From Prevotella sp. (GTDB lineage Bacteria; Bacteroidota; Bacteroidia; Bacteroidales; Bacteroidaceae), in the NCBI GenBank assembly GCA_017462915.1, contig JAFTQG010000013.1:62001-126000 (forward strand): DNA of 64,000 nucleotides, written 5' to 3'. Of this stretch, positions 37,001-44,089 are shown in pieces; within the stretch, counting starts at the first letter, position 1; every line of letters starts with the position of its first letter. The position numbers and the translations under genes were made by a program. The notes beneath the pieces were generated by a model. It worked only from the letters and a program-made list of their open reading frames with translations. It did no database searches and was not told the origin of the DNA.

Positions 37001-38280
37001 ATACGTGGGCAGACCGCTTCAAGATTACCGGCGCGCGGCGCACGGATATCGCCGTCTACTCCAACTGTGACAGCGTGCGTCTTTATAACAGCGCCGACGA
37101 CAGCCAGTATCTCGGACGTAAGAAGAACGCCCGCAAGCCGGGCACGCACATGCTCTGGGAGCACCGTCTCATACAGTATAATGTGCTTCGTGCCGTAGGA
37201 TACAGAGGCGGCAAGGCAGTGGCGGAAGACATCATCATCCTTGAGGGACTGCCCGAGGCTCCTGCTTTCGAGACCCTCTACGGAGGTTCTGCCGTGGTTC
37301 CCGTGGCGGCTGACGTGCATCCTGTCAGTCTCAAGCCTGTCGAGGGACAGAACTATGTCCTCCGTCTTAACTGCGGCGGCGACTCCTATACCGACACTTT
37401 CGGCAGCAGATGGCAGGGCGACAACCTCACATACAGCCGCTCCTGGGACGGTATACGTGCTTCCCAAGGCACTATCCATGAACCTATACACGGCACACGT
37501 GACTGGGGACTCTTCCAGACCTTCCGCTTCGGACGCCACAAGCTCGCCTATGATTTCCCGCTCCCTGACGGCAAGTATACCGTGGAGCTGTATTTCGCTG
37601 AGCCGTGGCTCGGACTTGGCGGCGGACTGAAGACGGAGTGTGACGGCGAACGCCTGTTCTCTGTCGCTGTAAACGGCGAGACAAAGGCGGCAGACATTGA
37701 CCTCTGGGCTGAGGCAGGCCATGCCGGAGCGTTCCGCAAGACCATGGATGTGGAGGTGAAGGGCGGCAAGCTCACCCTCTCTTTCCCTGAGGTGAAGGCT
37801 GGACAGGCTGTCATCTCCGCCATTGCCATACGCACGGCAGACGCCTCAGTGAAGCCTCTTGCCGACAAGAGCGAGGAGGGTTTCTGGGCGAAAGTCGACA
37901 GTGATAGGGTAGAGAAACTGCCGAAATCCATGCTCCCTGCCGACGACGAGGCGTTCCCGGCGTCACGCTACACGCTCGACAAGAAGAAGGAATTTCTCAT
38001 CAAGCCTGGCGTTGCACGCGAATATGCGCTGCGTTTCCGCTATAAGAACGTCGGCGCGCCGATTACGGCACAGCTCCGCATCGTGGACCAGAAGGGCACA
38101 GTCCTTGTGGACCGTGAGATGAAATTCCCTACTACTCCTAAGAAATTCAAGCTCGTCTCCACGACGACTGGCACGCAGATCAATGCCGGAAACTATCAGG
38201 TGCAGCTCCTTGTCCCGGGCACAAAGAAGCCTGTTGCCGGCGCGACACCTATAGAGTTTGAATACCTTGAGGTGCAGTAA
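34066..38280 (+). CDS. Two-enzyme protein: GH137 (beta-L-arabinofuranosidase) plus GH2 (beta-glucuronidase type)
   Basis: 1404 residues, with a signal peptide (MKHILLAVLSFLSLSSSAQ). Residues ~25-400 form a five-bladed propeller (KIDCPTVYREGDKWYMTYV, LSESDDLLHWRTVGC, FAVSRDLVHWQDWDG) matching GH137. From ~405 a complete GH2 follows: jelly roll (FYLNGKPVFINGTCDYDHLF nearby), acid/base Glu796 in MWGLQNES and nucleophile Glu863 in LNGEYGAW. A malectin-like domain (~1100-1260, YVLRLNCGGDSYTDTFGSRW) and a C-terminal beta domain complete the chain. The same domain order and near-identical length characterise the Bacteroides rhamnogalacturonan II enzyme that removes L-arabinofuranose from chain B and glucuronic acid from chain A. 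This is the last operon gene. Confidence 0.9.
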   Translation: MKHILLAVLSFLSLSSSAQQVSKEVMTGIYNEVKSPYKYGMVVAPADNGHKIDCPTVYREGDKWYMTYVIYNGSDGLDGRGYTTWLSESDDLLHWRTVGCILDYKDSGWDMNQRGGFPSLIDWDWGGDYRIGTYKGKHWMTYIGGEGTGYEGVRAPLFIGQAWTDVSMRDGIDTSVTTAHEWQSLDKPLLHINDKGAQWWEKLIQYKSTVYEDKRKTFGKRFVMFYNAGGVNPANNLKAERIGIALSNDMKKWERYKGNPVFTHEAPGIITGDAQIVDFTKWERDNATSASASSGVKEQPLYVMFYFSAFSPQRKYNAFNTFAVSRDLVHWQDWDGDDLVWPTKQYDEMFAHKSYVLKHNGVVYHFYCAVNNDGQRGIALATSRPMGKSDVAFPAPQRKAKRTVTSLSEGWKSTLTASNDAAATGKVWQGNVPHNWDDYYGYSQKKHGNLHGSALYEKTFRASRVQGKRYFLYFEGLGSYATVTVNGKQFGRRPVGRLTYTIDITDCINDGDNRLTVLCDHPELITDMPWVCGGCSSEWGFSEGTQPFGIYRPVSLVETDEIRIEPFGVHVWNSETCDTVFIETEVKNYGDAVAEFEVVNNFNMASGKRVFRCTDKVKLNPGETTTVRQQAKVETPALWSQEDPYLYKVVSMVKRDGKTTDQVETPYGIRTFSWPVTRKDGDNRFYLNGKPVFINGTCDYDHLFGSSHAFSQEQIESRMKLIRQAGFNAYREAHQPHSLLYQQIADKEGMLFWSQFSAHIWYDTPQFRENFKQLLRQYIKERRNSPSVVMWGLQNESTLPKDFSEECTAIIRELDPVRRPVTTCNGGEGTDWNVIQNWSGTYGGTALNYDKELKQPNQLLNGEYGAWRTIGLHSEAPADSLRKEKSYSEERATDLLETKVRLAEEARDSVCGHYQWIFATHDNPGRVQPDGAYRMADKIGPVNYKGLLTSWEQPADMYYMYRSNYVSPDIDPMVYINSHTWADRFKITGARRTDIAVYSNCDSVRLYNSADDSQYLGRKKNARKPGTHMLWEHRLIQYNVLRAVGYRGGKAVAEDIIILEGLPEAPAFETLYGGSAVVPVAADVHPVSLKPVEGQNYVLRLNCGGDSYTDTFGSRWQGDNLTYSRSWDGIRASQGTIHEPIHGTRDWGLFQTFRFGRHKLAYDFPLPDGKYTVELYFAEPWLGLGGGLKTECDGERLFSVAVNGETKAADIDLWAEAGHAGAFRKTMDVEVKGGKLTLSFPEVKAGQAVISAIAIRTADASVKPLADKSEEGFWAKVDSDRVEKLPKSMLPADDEAFPASRYTLDKKKEFLIKPGVAREYALRFRYKNVGAPITAQLRIVDQKGTVLVDREMKFPTTPKKFKLVSTTTGTQINAGNYQVQLLVPGTKKPVAGATPIEFEYLEVQ

Positions 38281-38524
38281 TGCCTCTCTGCCGTCACCTT
38301 TGCGGCATCCTGCCGTGAGATATGGCGTGTGAAAGATGCGGTTGCGTACGGTTATGTGGATACCACACGGTTATTCGGTTGGACGGTATGACTTCAGTCT
38401 CGGCTATTCCGGCTATATCGGCTATCACCGTAAAAACCTTGTAATATGTCCGCTGTTACGGCGAATGACAGGCGCGACCGGTTGGTTTCACATGAGGAAT
38501 TAATTGAACATGATTAATGTATTA

Positions 38525-38558
38525 TATAAAGGCTGCCCCTTTCGGGGTGGCCTTTATA
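38525..38558 (+). terminator. Intrinsic terminator, probable end of the glycosidase operon
   Basis: TATAAAGGC-GCCCC pairs with GGGG-GCCTTTATA, followed by CATTTTAG. It lies 245 bp after the last stop. The stretch 38281-38524 holds no gene, only GC-rich reiterated words (CGGCTAT three times near 38400-38430). Confidence 0.75.
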
Positions 38559-38702
38559 CATTTTAGAGAGTCTGTGTTACGGCAAAACAGGCTGATATGC
38601 AAAAAAAAACTCTAAAACACCTTAACCATCATGAGACGTAAATATAAATAATTCAGCGAGATATGCACTCTTTCATGCGTCACGCCGTGAAGTGTGCTTG
38701 TA

Positions 38703-38834
38703 AAGTGTGACCTTTCACATAGCAAAAGGTCACCTTTCGCACGGTCAAGTGTGACCTTTTACACGGTCAAGTGTGACCTTTTACACGGTCAAGTGTCACC
38801 CTACACGCGGTCAAGTGTCACCTTTTTTATGGAC
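38703..38834. repeat. Array of six 22-nt GGTSACC-related repeats (array 3)
   Basis: Six units start at 38703, 38725, 38747, 38769, 38791 and 38813, each 22 nt. Units 3 and 4 are identical (core AAGTGTGACCTTTTACACGG). The others vary in the GTGACC/GTCACC core and in the second half. This is the longest and most regular of the three arrays. 38835-39110 shows nothing further except a run of nine C at 39091-39099. Confidence 0.88.
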
Positions 38835-39129
38835 TGTTTTGTCCGTTTATCCTCTCTCTTTGCTGTCTTGTCCTGTATCTCGTCTTGCCGCGCTCGTAAT
38901 GCCCTTGCCGTAGAGGTTGTGATGTGACAAAAAATGATAAAAACGAAGGCAGGGCAGGCTCGTTTATCCTGCTGGGTATGAAAGACGAAAGCTGAAATCC
39001 TGTATGCAAAATGAAGCGGTTTTTAAGTCTAATTCATGTTTTTAGGTTAAATAAAACTAAAATACATAGATATTGTGTTAATATTTGTTACCCCCCCCCT
39101 ATTTAGTGCGCGCTGTCAGGTAAAAAACG

Positions 39130-39137
39130 TATCTTTG
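39130..39137 (+). promoter_or_regulatory. -7 box of the lipoprotein gene, with upstream C9 tract
   Basis: TATCTTTG lies 87 bp before the start codon. A run of nine C (39091-39099) sits about 30 bp upstream of the box, a place where slippage could tune expression. Confidence 0.6.
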
Positions 39138-39223
39138 TGAAGAGAAGGAATTTATCTATTGGTGATTTGTCCATTTCTGGAATCTATCTAAATAATTATC
39201 CACATTACTAAAACTTAACCACT

Positions 39224-39916
39224 ATGAAGAAAATCATCAATTTGTTACTTGGAGTAATTGTCTGCGCTTGCATAGCAGGGTGTAAAGACAACAGTATTCC
39301 TGCCGACGGGCAATTAGGACAGTTGCCGGGAATTGTGAAGAAATACGGCGATGAGCTTGACGCCCTGAAAGCCAAGCTTGAGAATAGCAGCGACACAAAG
39401 GAGATGCAGGCTATCGTCGAGAAGGGAATGGCTATCAAGAAAAAGGCTGAAGGAGAGGTCAAGGCATTGGCGGATGAACTCGTCGGGAAGGAAATACCCG
39501 GCGAGGTGGCACAGAATGTCCCCGTGAAGATATTGTCGCCTTTCAAGATAAAGGATATCAGGAAAGACGGTACAGTGCAGCTGGAATGTGAGGTAGAACT
39601 GACGGCTGACTGCGGCTATACGCCCGACGGCTCTGTATTCAATCTGTCCAATATACGGGTTATGGCAGTGGGAAAGGACGAGACCGATGCCTATGTGCAC
39701 AACGGCGGTGGTTTCCGGGCTGAAAAATATGCCGACGTGTACCCGAAAGGTTCCAAGGGGACGGTCTCTACATTCCTTGCTGTAGAAGGATGGAACGTGG
39801 AGATGATGGGCAGGCTGTCGAAACTCGTGATAGTGGACAAGACAGGCGACACATTCAAAAGCGTGAAGGAAGCCAACAGAACGGCGAAAAACGATTACGA
39901 AAGCATCAGCAAATAG
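39224..39916 (+). CDS. Lipoprotein of unknown function
   Basis: 230 residues with a lipoprotein signal: MKKIINLLLGVIVCACIAGC, with the lipobox CIAGC at residues ~16-20. The next ~60 residues are charged and helical (GDELDALKAKLENSSDTKEM), probably a coiled coil. The C-terminal half is a beta-rich domain (VQLECEVELTADCGYTPDGS, FNLSNIRVMAVGKDETDAYV) loosely resembling the domain in the next gene. Likely an outer-membrane or periplasmic lipoprotein; no function can be named. The next gene is 60 bp downstream and similar in organisation, so the two form a small unit. Confidence 0.75.
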   Translation: MKKIINLLLGVIVCACIAGCKDNSIPADGQLGQLPGIVKKYGDELDALKAKLENSSDTKEMQAIVEKGMAIKKKAEGEVKALADELVGKEIPGEVAQNVPVKILSPFKIKDIRKDGTVQLECEVELTADCGYTPDGSVFNLSNIRVMAVGKDETDAYVHNGGGFRAEKYADVYPKGSKGTVSTFLAVEGWNVEMMGRLSKLVIVDKTGDTFKSVKEANRTAKNDYESISK

Positions 39917-39976
39917 ACATTGCTGCTTGCTGATTGTATTTTTTTGAATCGATAAACAATAAAACAACAACTCATC

Positions 39977-40597
39977 ATGAAGAAATCACTATTGACATTG
40001 GCGTGCATGATAGCCATGACTTTCTTTGCACCGCAGACAGCCGACGCACAGTTAGGAAAACTCCTTAACAAGGCCACGAAAGCCTTGAAGGACGTGAACA
40101 AAAGCCTCGAGAGCCAAAACGGGCAAGCTGCCGATAATGCAGACGGGCAAAATACAGCAAAGGTCGCGGCAGTGCCTGTCCCTGGTGGCGGGGAGATGCT
40201 TAACCCTCTCGCCGCCGTGATGGATGTGGAGCTTGTAGGAGCCTACGGCAAAAGCACTTCCATGAATTACGGATATGTTTACCTGGTGCTGAAGGTGAAG
40301 ATGAACATGAACAAGAGTTCAGCCTCCTTCGGCAGCGCGAACAATGTAAGGGCGATGGCCGTAGACGAGGATGGCAACAGCTATCCTATCAACACCATGG
40401 GCGCCTTCCCGAAGAATGTTACAGAAGGTGTGTTCGTAAAGGTCGTGCTCGACGATAAGGACTTGTGCTTCACGGACGTGAAGAAGACAGCCAAGACCAT
40501 GCAGCTGATACGCCTCGGAGTTTATATCGACGGCACCCACAGGGATGTAATAACATTCAAGAATGTACCGGTACAGTGGGATGTGAATCCAGAATGA
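39977..40597 (+). CDS. Secreted protein of unknown function
   Basis: 206 residues with a signal peptide (MKKSLLTLACMIAMTFFAPQTADA). A short helical stretch (LGKLLNKATKALKDVNKSLE) is followed by a polar linker and then a beta-rich domain (NYGYVYLVLKVKMNMNKSSA, NNVRAMAVDEDGNSYPINTM) that looks like DUF4352-type immunoglobulin-like folds. The phrase VRAMAVDEDG parallels IRVMAVGKDE in the preceding lipoprotein, suggesting distant paralogy. It is followed by a strong terminator. Confidence 0.72.
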   Translation: MKKSLLTLACMIAMTFFAPQTADAQLGKLLNKATKALKDVNKSLESQNGQAADNADGQNTAKVAAVPVPGGGEMLNPLAAVMDVELVGAYGKSTSMNYGYVYLVLKVKMNMNKSSASFGSANNVRAMAVDEDGNSYPINTMGAFPKNVTEGVFVKVVLDDKDLCFTDVKKTAKTMQLIRLGVYIDGTHRDVITFKNVPVQWDVNPE

Positions 40598-40616
40598 TGA
40601 CCGGTTGAAGTCTTAC

Positions 40617-40657
40617 ACAAGTCCCGCAATGCAATCCATATGCACTGCGGGACTTGT
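40617..40657 (+). terminator. Intrinsic hairpin terminator
   Basis: ACAAGTCCCGCA (40617-40628) pairs perfectly with TGCGGGACTTGT (40646-40657), 20 bp after the stop codon. It isolates the ribosomal operon from the genes before it. Confidence 0.75.
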
Positions 40658-40777
40658 ATATGTATATCCACCATGATATACAGCGGATTACCTGCAATGA
40701 TATTATGTTTATGTTAAATAAATGTAAAAATAAACATTCCGTGGCTCGCACTTTTTCTGTATATCAATAATTATGTG

Positions 40778-40924
40778 TAATTTTGCAGTCCGATTATGCC
40801 TGGAGGCTTTCTTAGAGCCTCCGTGTGTCGTAGTGTTAATAGTCATGCATTTGGCCGTGTATGGCGGTTAGTGAATCTGCGCACAGAAGAATGTTTTTTA
40901 GTAGTAAAATTTTTAATTGAAGAA
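40778..40924 (+). promoter_or_regulatory. Promoter and structured leader of the rplM operon
   Basis: A -7 box TAATTTTG (40778-40785) is followed by a ~130-nt untranslated leader that begins with the hairpin GGAGGCT-TTCTTA-GAGCCTCC (from about 40802). Autogenous leaders for L13 have been proposed in Bacteroidia. The presence of a hairpin and the long leader fit that idea, but I cannot test the consensus here. Confidence 0.5.
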
Positions 40925-41386
40925 ATGAACACTTTAAGTTACAAGACTATTTCCGCGAACAAGGAGACAGTAAAGAAGGAGTGGGTCGTGGTCGACGCAA
41001 CAGACCAGGTAGTCGGTCGTCTCGCTTCAAAGGTAGCCAAGCTCATCCGCGGTAAGTACAAGCCAAACTTCACCCCTCATGTAGACTGTGGTGACAATGT
41101 TATCATCATCAACGCCGCTAAGGTCGTTTTCACTGGCAAAAAAGAGACCGATAAGGTCTACACACGCTACACAGGCTATCCTGGCGGACAGCGTTTCACT
41201 ACTCCTGCACAGCTCCGTACACGCAAGGACGGTGTGGAGAAGATGCTCCGCCATGCAGTGAAAGGCATGCTCCCGAAGGGCCCTCTCGGCCGCAAGCTCC
41301 TCAACAACCTCTATGTATACGAGGGAACAGAGCACCAGCAGCAGGCTCAGCAGCCAAAGGCTATTGATATTAACCAGTACAAATAA
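40925..41386 (+). CDS. rplM: 50S ribosomal protein L13
   Basis: 153 residues from the ATG at 40925; the open frame extends upstream but that part is leader. Family motifs are WVVVDATDQVVGRLASKVAK, ANFTPHVDCGD-like (PNFTPHVDCGDNVIIINA), KVYTRYTGYPGG and AVKGMLPKGPLGR. The C-terminus carries a short glutamine-rich extension (EHQQQAQQPKAIDINQYK) common in Bacteroidales. It is a large-subunit protein binding 23S rRNA. It is first in the L13-S9-S2-EF-Ts cluster and 13 bp from rpsI. Confidence 0.97.
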   Translation: MNTLSYKTISANKETVKKEWVVVDATDQVVGRLASKVAKLIRGKYKPNFTPHVDCGDNVIIINAAKVVFTGKKETDKVYTRYTGYPGGQRFTTPAQLRTRKDGVEKMLRHAVKGMLPKGPLGRKLLNNLYVYEGTEHQQQAQQPKAIDINQYK

Positions 41387-41399
41387 TTAGCAGGTAAAG

Positions 41400-41786
41400 A
41401 TGGAACAGATTAATGCACTCGGTCGCCGTAAGAGCTCTGTAGCTCGTGTGTATCTCACAGAAGGTACAGGCAAGATCACAATCAACAAGAAGGATTTAAC
41501 ACAGTACTTCCCATCAGCTATCCTCCAGTACGTGGTTAAGCAGCCACTCCAGCTCCTTGAGGTAGCAGAGAAGTATGACATCAAGGCAAACCTTGACGGT
41601 GGCGGCTTCACAGGCCAGAGCCAGGCTCTCCGCCTCGCTATCGCACGCGCACTCGTCAAGATCAACGCCGACGACAAGAAGGCTCTCCGCGCAGCAGGCT
41701 TCATCACACGTGACGCACGTTCTGTAGAGCGTAAGAAGCCAGGTCAGCCGAAGGCACGCCGCCGCTTCCAGTTCTCTAAGCGTTAA
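41400..41786 (+). CDS. rpsI: 30S ribosomal protein S9
   Basis: 128 residues with the hallmarks ALGRRKSSVARVYLTEGTG, GGFTGQSQALRLAIARAL and the basic tail RKKPGQPKARRRFQFSKR, which reaches the P-site tRNA in the small subunit. Full length. It is co-transcribed with rplM (13-bp gap). Confidence 0.97.
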   Translation: MEQINALGRRKSSVARVYLTEGTGKITINKKDLTQYFPSAILQYVVKQPLQLLEVAEKYDIKANLDGGGFTGQSQALRLAIARALVKINADDKKALRAAGFITRDARSVERKKPGQPKARRRFQFSKR

Positions 41787-41844
41787 ACCGGAACGCCACA
41801 TATTATTATATACAGTAATAAAGGCTTTTCAGAAGAGAACAGCA

Positions 41845-41887
41845 GTTTAGCATCTAAACCGGCGAGACCCGCTCGGCTACTCGTCGG
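41845..41887 (+). other. Two small hairpins upstream of rpsB
   Basis: GTTTAG-CAT-CTAAAC (41845-41859) is followed by CCGGCGAG paired with CTCGTCGG (41859-41887, one G-U pair). They lie in the 148-bp gap between rpsI and rpsB and could form an S2 leader; this is inference. Confidence 0.5.
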
Positions 41888-41934
41888 CTGATTCTAACAA
41901 AGAATTAAAAAGAACGTAAACAACTTAAGAAAAA

Positions 41935-42732
41935 ATGGCAAGAACAAACTTTGACCAGTTACTCCAGGCAGGCTGTCATTTCGGACACCTCCGCCGCAAG
42001 TGGAATCCAGCTATGGCTCCTTACATCTTCATGGAGCGCAACGGCATTCATATCATCGACCTGCACAAGACTGTCGCTATGACAGACACCGCTGCAGAGG
42101 CTCTCAAGCAGATAGCAAAGTCAGGAAAGAAAATCCTGTTCGTCGCTACTAAAAAACAGGCTAAGGACATTGTTGCCGAGAAGGCAGCAAGCGTGAATAT
42201 GCCATACGTCAACGAACGTTGGGCAGGCGGTATGCTCACCAACTTCCCTACAATACGTAAGGCAATCAAGAAAATGACGAACATCGACAAGATGATGGCT
42301 GACGGTACATTCTCCAACCTCTCAAAGCGTGAGCTCCTCCAGATTTCACGCCAGCGTGCGAAGCTCGAGAAGAACCTCGGTTCTATTGCCGACCTGACAC
42401 GTCTCCCGTCTGCACTCTTCGTGATTGACGTTGCCAAGGAGCACATCGCCATCGCTGAGGCTCACCGTCTGGGCATTCCGGTATTCGCTATCTGCGATAC
42501 CAACTCTGACCCTAACAAGGTCAGCTTCCCAATCCCAGCCAACGATGATGCAAAGGACTCTATCAACGCTATCCTCGGCGCTTGCTGCCAGGCTATAGCA
42601 GAGGGTCTTGAGGAGCGCAAGGCAGAGAAGGCCGACGAGAAGGCCGCTGCCGAGCAGGCAGAGGAAGCCGCTGAGGGCAAGAAGCGCGCAGGTCGTGCAC
42701 GCAAGGCTGAGGCTGAAGCTGCTGCAGAGTAA
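41935..42732 (+). CDS. rpsB: 30S ribosomal protein S2
   Basis: 265 residues. Typical motifs are LLQAGCHFGHLRRKWNPAMA, YVNERWAGGMLTNFPTIRKA and LPSALFVIDVAKEHIAIAEA. The C-terminus has a lysine/glutamate/alanine-rich extension (about residues 225-265) of the kind common in Bacteroidetes S2. It is paired with tsf downstream, as in most bacteria. Confidence 0.97.
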   Translation: MARTNFDQLLQAGCHFGHLRRKWNPAMAPYIFMERNGIHIIDLHKTVAMTDTAAEALKQIAKSGKKILFVATKKQAKDIVAEKAASVNMPYVNERWAGGMLTNFPTIRKAIKKMTNIDKMMADGTFSNLSKRELLQISRQRAKLEKNLGSIADLTRLPSALFVIDVAKEHIAIAEAHRLGIPVFAICDTNSDPNKVSFPIPANDDAKDSINAILGACCQAIAEGLEERKAEKADEKAAAEQAEEAAEGKKRAGRARKAEAEAAAE

Positions 42733-42750
42733 TATTTTTTCAATACAGAT

Positions 42751-42789
42751 AGATGTAAAGATGCAAATCATGTTTGCATCTTTACATCT
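42751..42789 (+). other. Perfect 17-bp hairpin between rpsB and tsf
   Basis: 42751-42767 pairs without mismatch with 42773-42789 around a 5-nt loop (arms AGATGTAAAGATGCAAA and its complement). It is followed by TATTAACCC rather than a T run, so it may act as an attenuator or RNA-processing site adjusting EF-Ts relative to S2. Confidence 0.75.
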
Positions 42790-42818
42790 TATTAACCCTT
42801 TAAATAAAAGAAAACACA

Positions 42819-43811
42819 ATGGCTGTATCAATGGAAGACATCAAGAAGCTCCGCGCCATGACAGGTGCCGGTCTTGCTGATGTCAAGAAGGCTCTCACAG
42901 AGGCTGAGGGCGATATGGACAAGGCTAAGGATATCCTCCGCCAGAAGGGTCAGGCAATCGCTGCAAAGCGTGCTGACCGTGAGACATCAAACGGTTGCGT
43001 ACTCGCAAAGGTAGGCGAGGGCTTCGCCGCTATCATCGCCTTGAAGTGCGAGACTGACTTCGTCGCAAACGGCGCTGACTACATCAAGCTGACACAGGAC
43101 ATCCTCGACGCTGCTGTAGCGGCAAAGGCTAAGTCTGTAGAGGAGGTGTCTAACCTCACACTCGCTAACGGACAGAAGGTCGCTGACGCTGTCGTAGAGC
43201 GCTCTGGCGTTACAGGCGAGAAGATGGAGCTTGACGGATACATGTTCCTCGAGGGTGACAACATCGACGCTTACAACCACATGAACCGCAACGGTCTCTG
43301 CACACTCGTGCAGACAAACAAGCCGGCAGCTGAGCAGGCTCACGCTGTTGCAATGCAGGTTGCTGCCATGAACCCTGTCGCTCTTGACGAGAAGTCTGTG
43401 CCACAGGCTACTATCGACGAGGAGTACAATGTCGCTGTCGAGAAGTCAAAGCAGGAGCAGGTTCACAAGGCTGTTGAGGCTGCGCTGAAGAAGGCTGGCA
43501 TCAACCCTGCACACGTTGACTCTGAGGACCATATGGAGTCTAATATGGGTAAGGGATGGATTACCGCTGAGGATGTCGCCAAGGCAAAGGAAATCATCGC
43601 TACCGTATCTGCTGAGAAGGCTGCAAGCCTCAATATGCAGATGATCGAGAACATCGCAAAAGGCCGTGTCAACAAGTTCTTCAAGGAATCTTGCCTCCTC
43701 AACCAGGAGTTCATCCAGGATTCCAAGCAGACTGTAGCACAGTATCTCCAGGCTGCCGACAAGGAGCTGACAGTAGTCGCTTTCAAGCGCTTCACACTCC
43801 AGGCAGATTGA
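42819..43811 (+). CDS. tsf: Elongation factor Ts
   Basis: 330 residues. The N-terminal UBA-like domain (MEDIKKLRAMTGAGLADVKK) is followed by the conserved ALKCETDFVANG motif, which contacts EF-Tu, and then two core subdomains with a coiled-coil. It exchanges GDP for GTP on EF-Tu. It is slightly longer than the E. coli protein, as usual in Bacteroidetes. The gene ends at a terminator. Confidence 0.97.
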   Translation: MAVSMEDIKKLRAMTGAGLADVKKALTEAEGDMDKAKDILRQKGQAIAAKRADRETSNGCVLAKVGEGFAAIIALKCETDFVANGADYIKLTQDILDAAVAAKAKSVEEVSNLTLANGQKVADAVVERSGVTGEKMELDGYMFLEGDNIDAYNHMNRNGLCTLVQTNKPAAEQAHAVAMQVAAMNPVALDEKSVPQATIDEEYNVAVEKSKQEQVHKAVEAALKKAGINPAHVDSEDHMESNMGKGWITAEDVAKAKEIIATVSAEKAASLNMQMIENIAKGRVNKFFKESCLLNQEFIQDSKQTVAQYLQAADKELTVVAFKRFTLQAD

Positions 43812-43839
43812 TTCTGTGAGGAAACGAATATAGATAATG

Positions 43840-43890
43840 AAGTCTCCGTTCTTGCCAAGTCAGATGGCGGACGGAGACTTTATTGTTCTT
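43840..43890 (+). terminator. Intrinsic terminator after tsf
   Basis: AAGTCTCCGT (43840-43849) pairs with ACGGAGACTT (43871-43880), followed by TATTGTTCTT. It ends the ribosomal operon. Confidence 0.8.
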
Positions 43891-44089
43891 ATGCCGAAAT
43901 GCAGATTCCGCGCATGATGTCCGTCTTGACTTTTGACTATGCACGGGAAGACCGTATGACATTCTGTCTATCATAGCTGACTTTTTGCATATTAAGCCTG
44001 ACTTTACCGTAAACGATTGTTCGCTGCGACTTGTCTTTAAGGTAGCAGCGAGGGCGTTGAGACCTAACCTTCATGCAATTACCGGAGCA

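Noticed and set aside
21166-38280. Complete polysaccharide utilisation locus with SusC/SusD
   Set aside because: No SusC-type TonB receptor with a SusD lipoprotein was found in the window. The barrel protein at 8-10 kb lacks the SusC N-terminal extension and a SusD neighbour.
38703-38834. CRISPR array
   Set aside because: The 22-nt units are contiguous with no unique spacers of 25-40 nt, and no cas genes are present. It is a simple tandem repeat array.
41845-41887. tRNA gene before rpsB
   Set aside because: The hairpins do not form a cloverleaf and lack a T-loop GTTCRA-type sequence.
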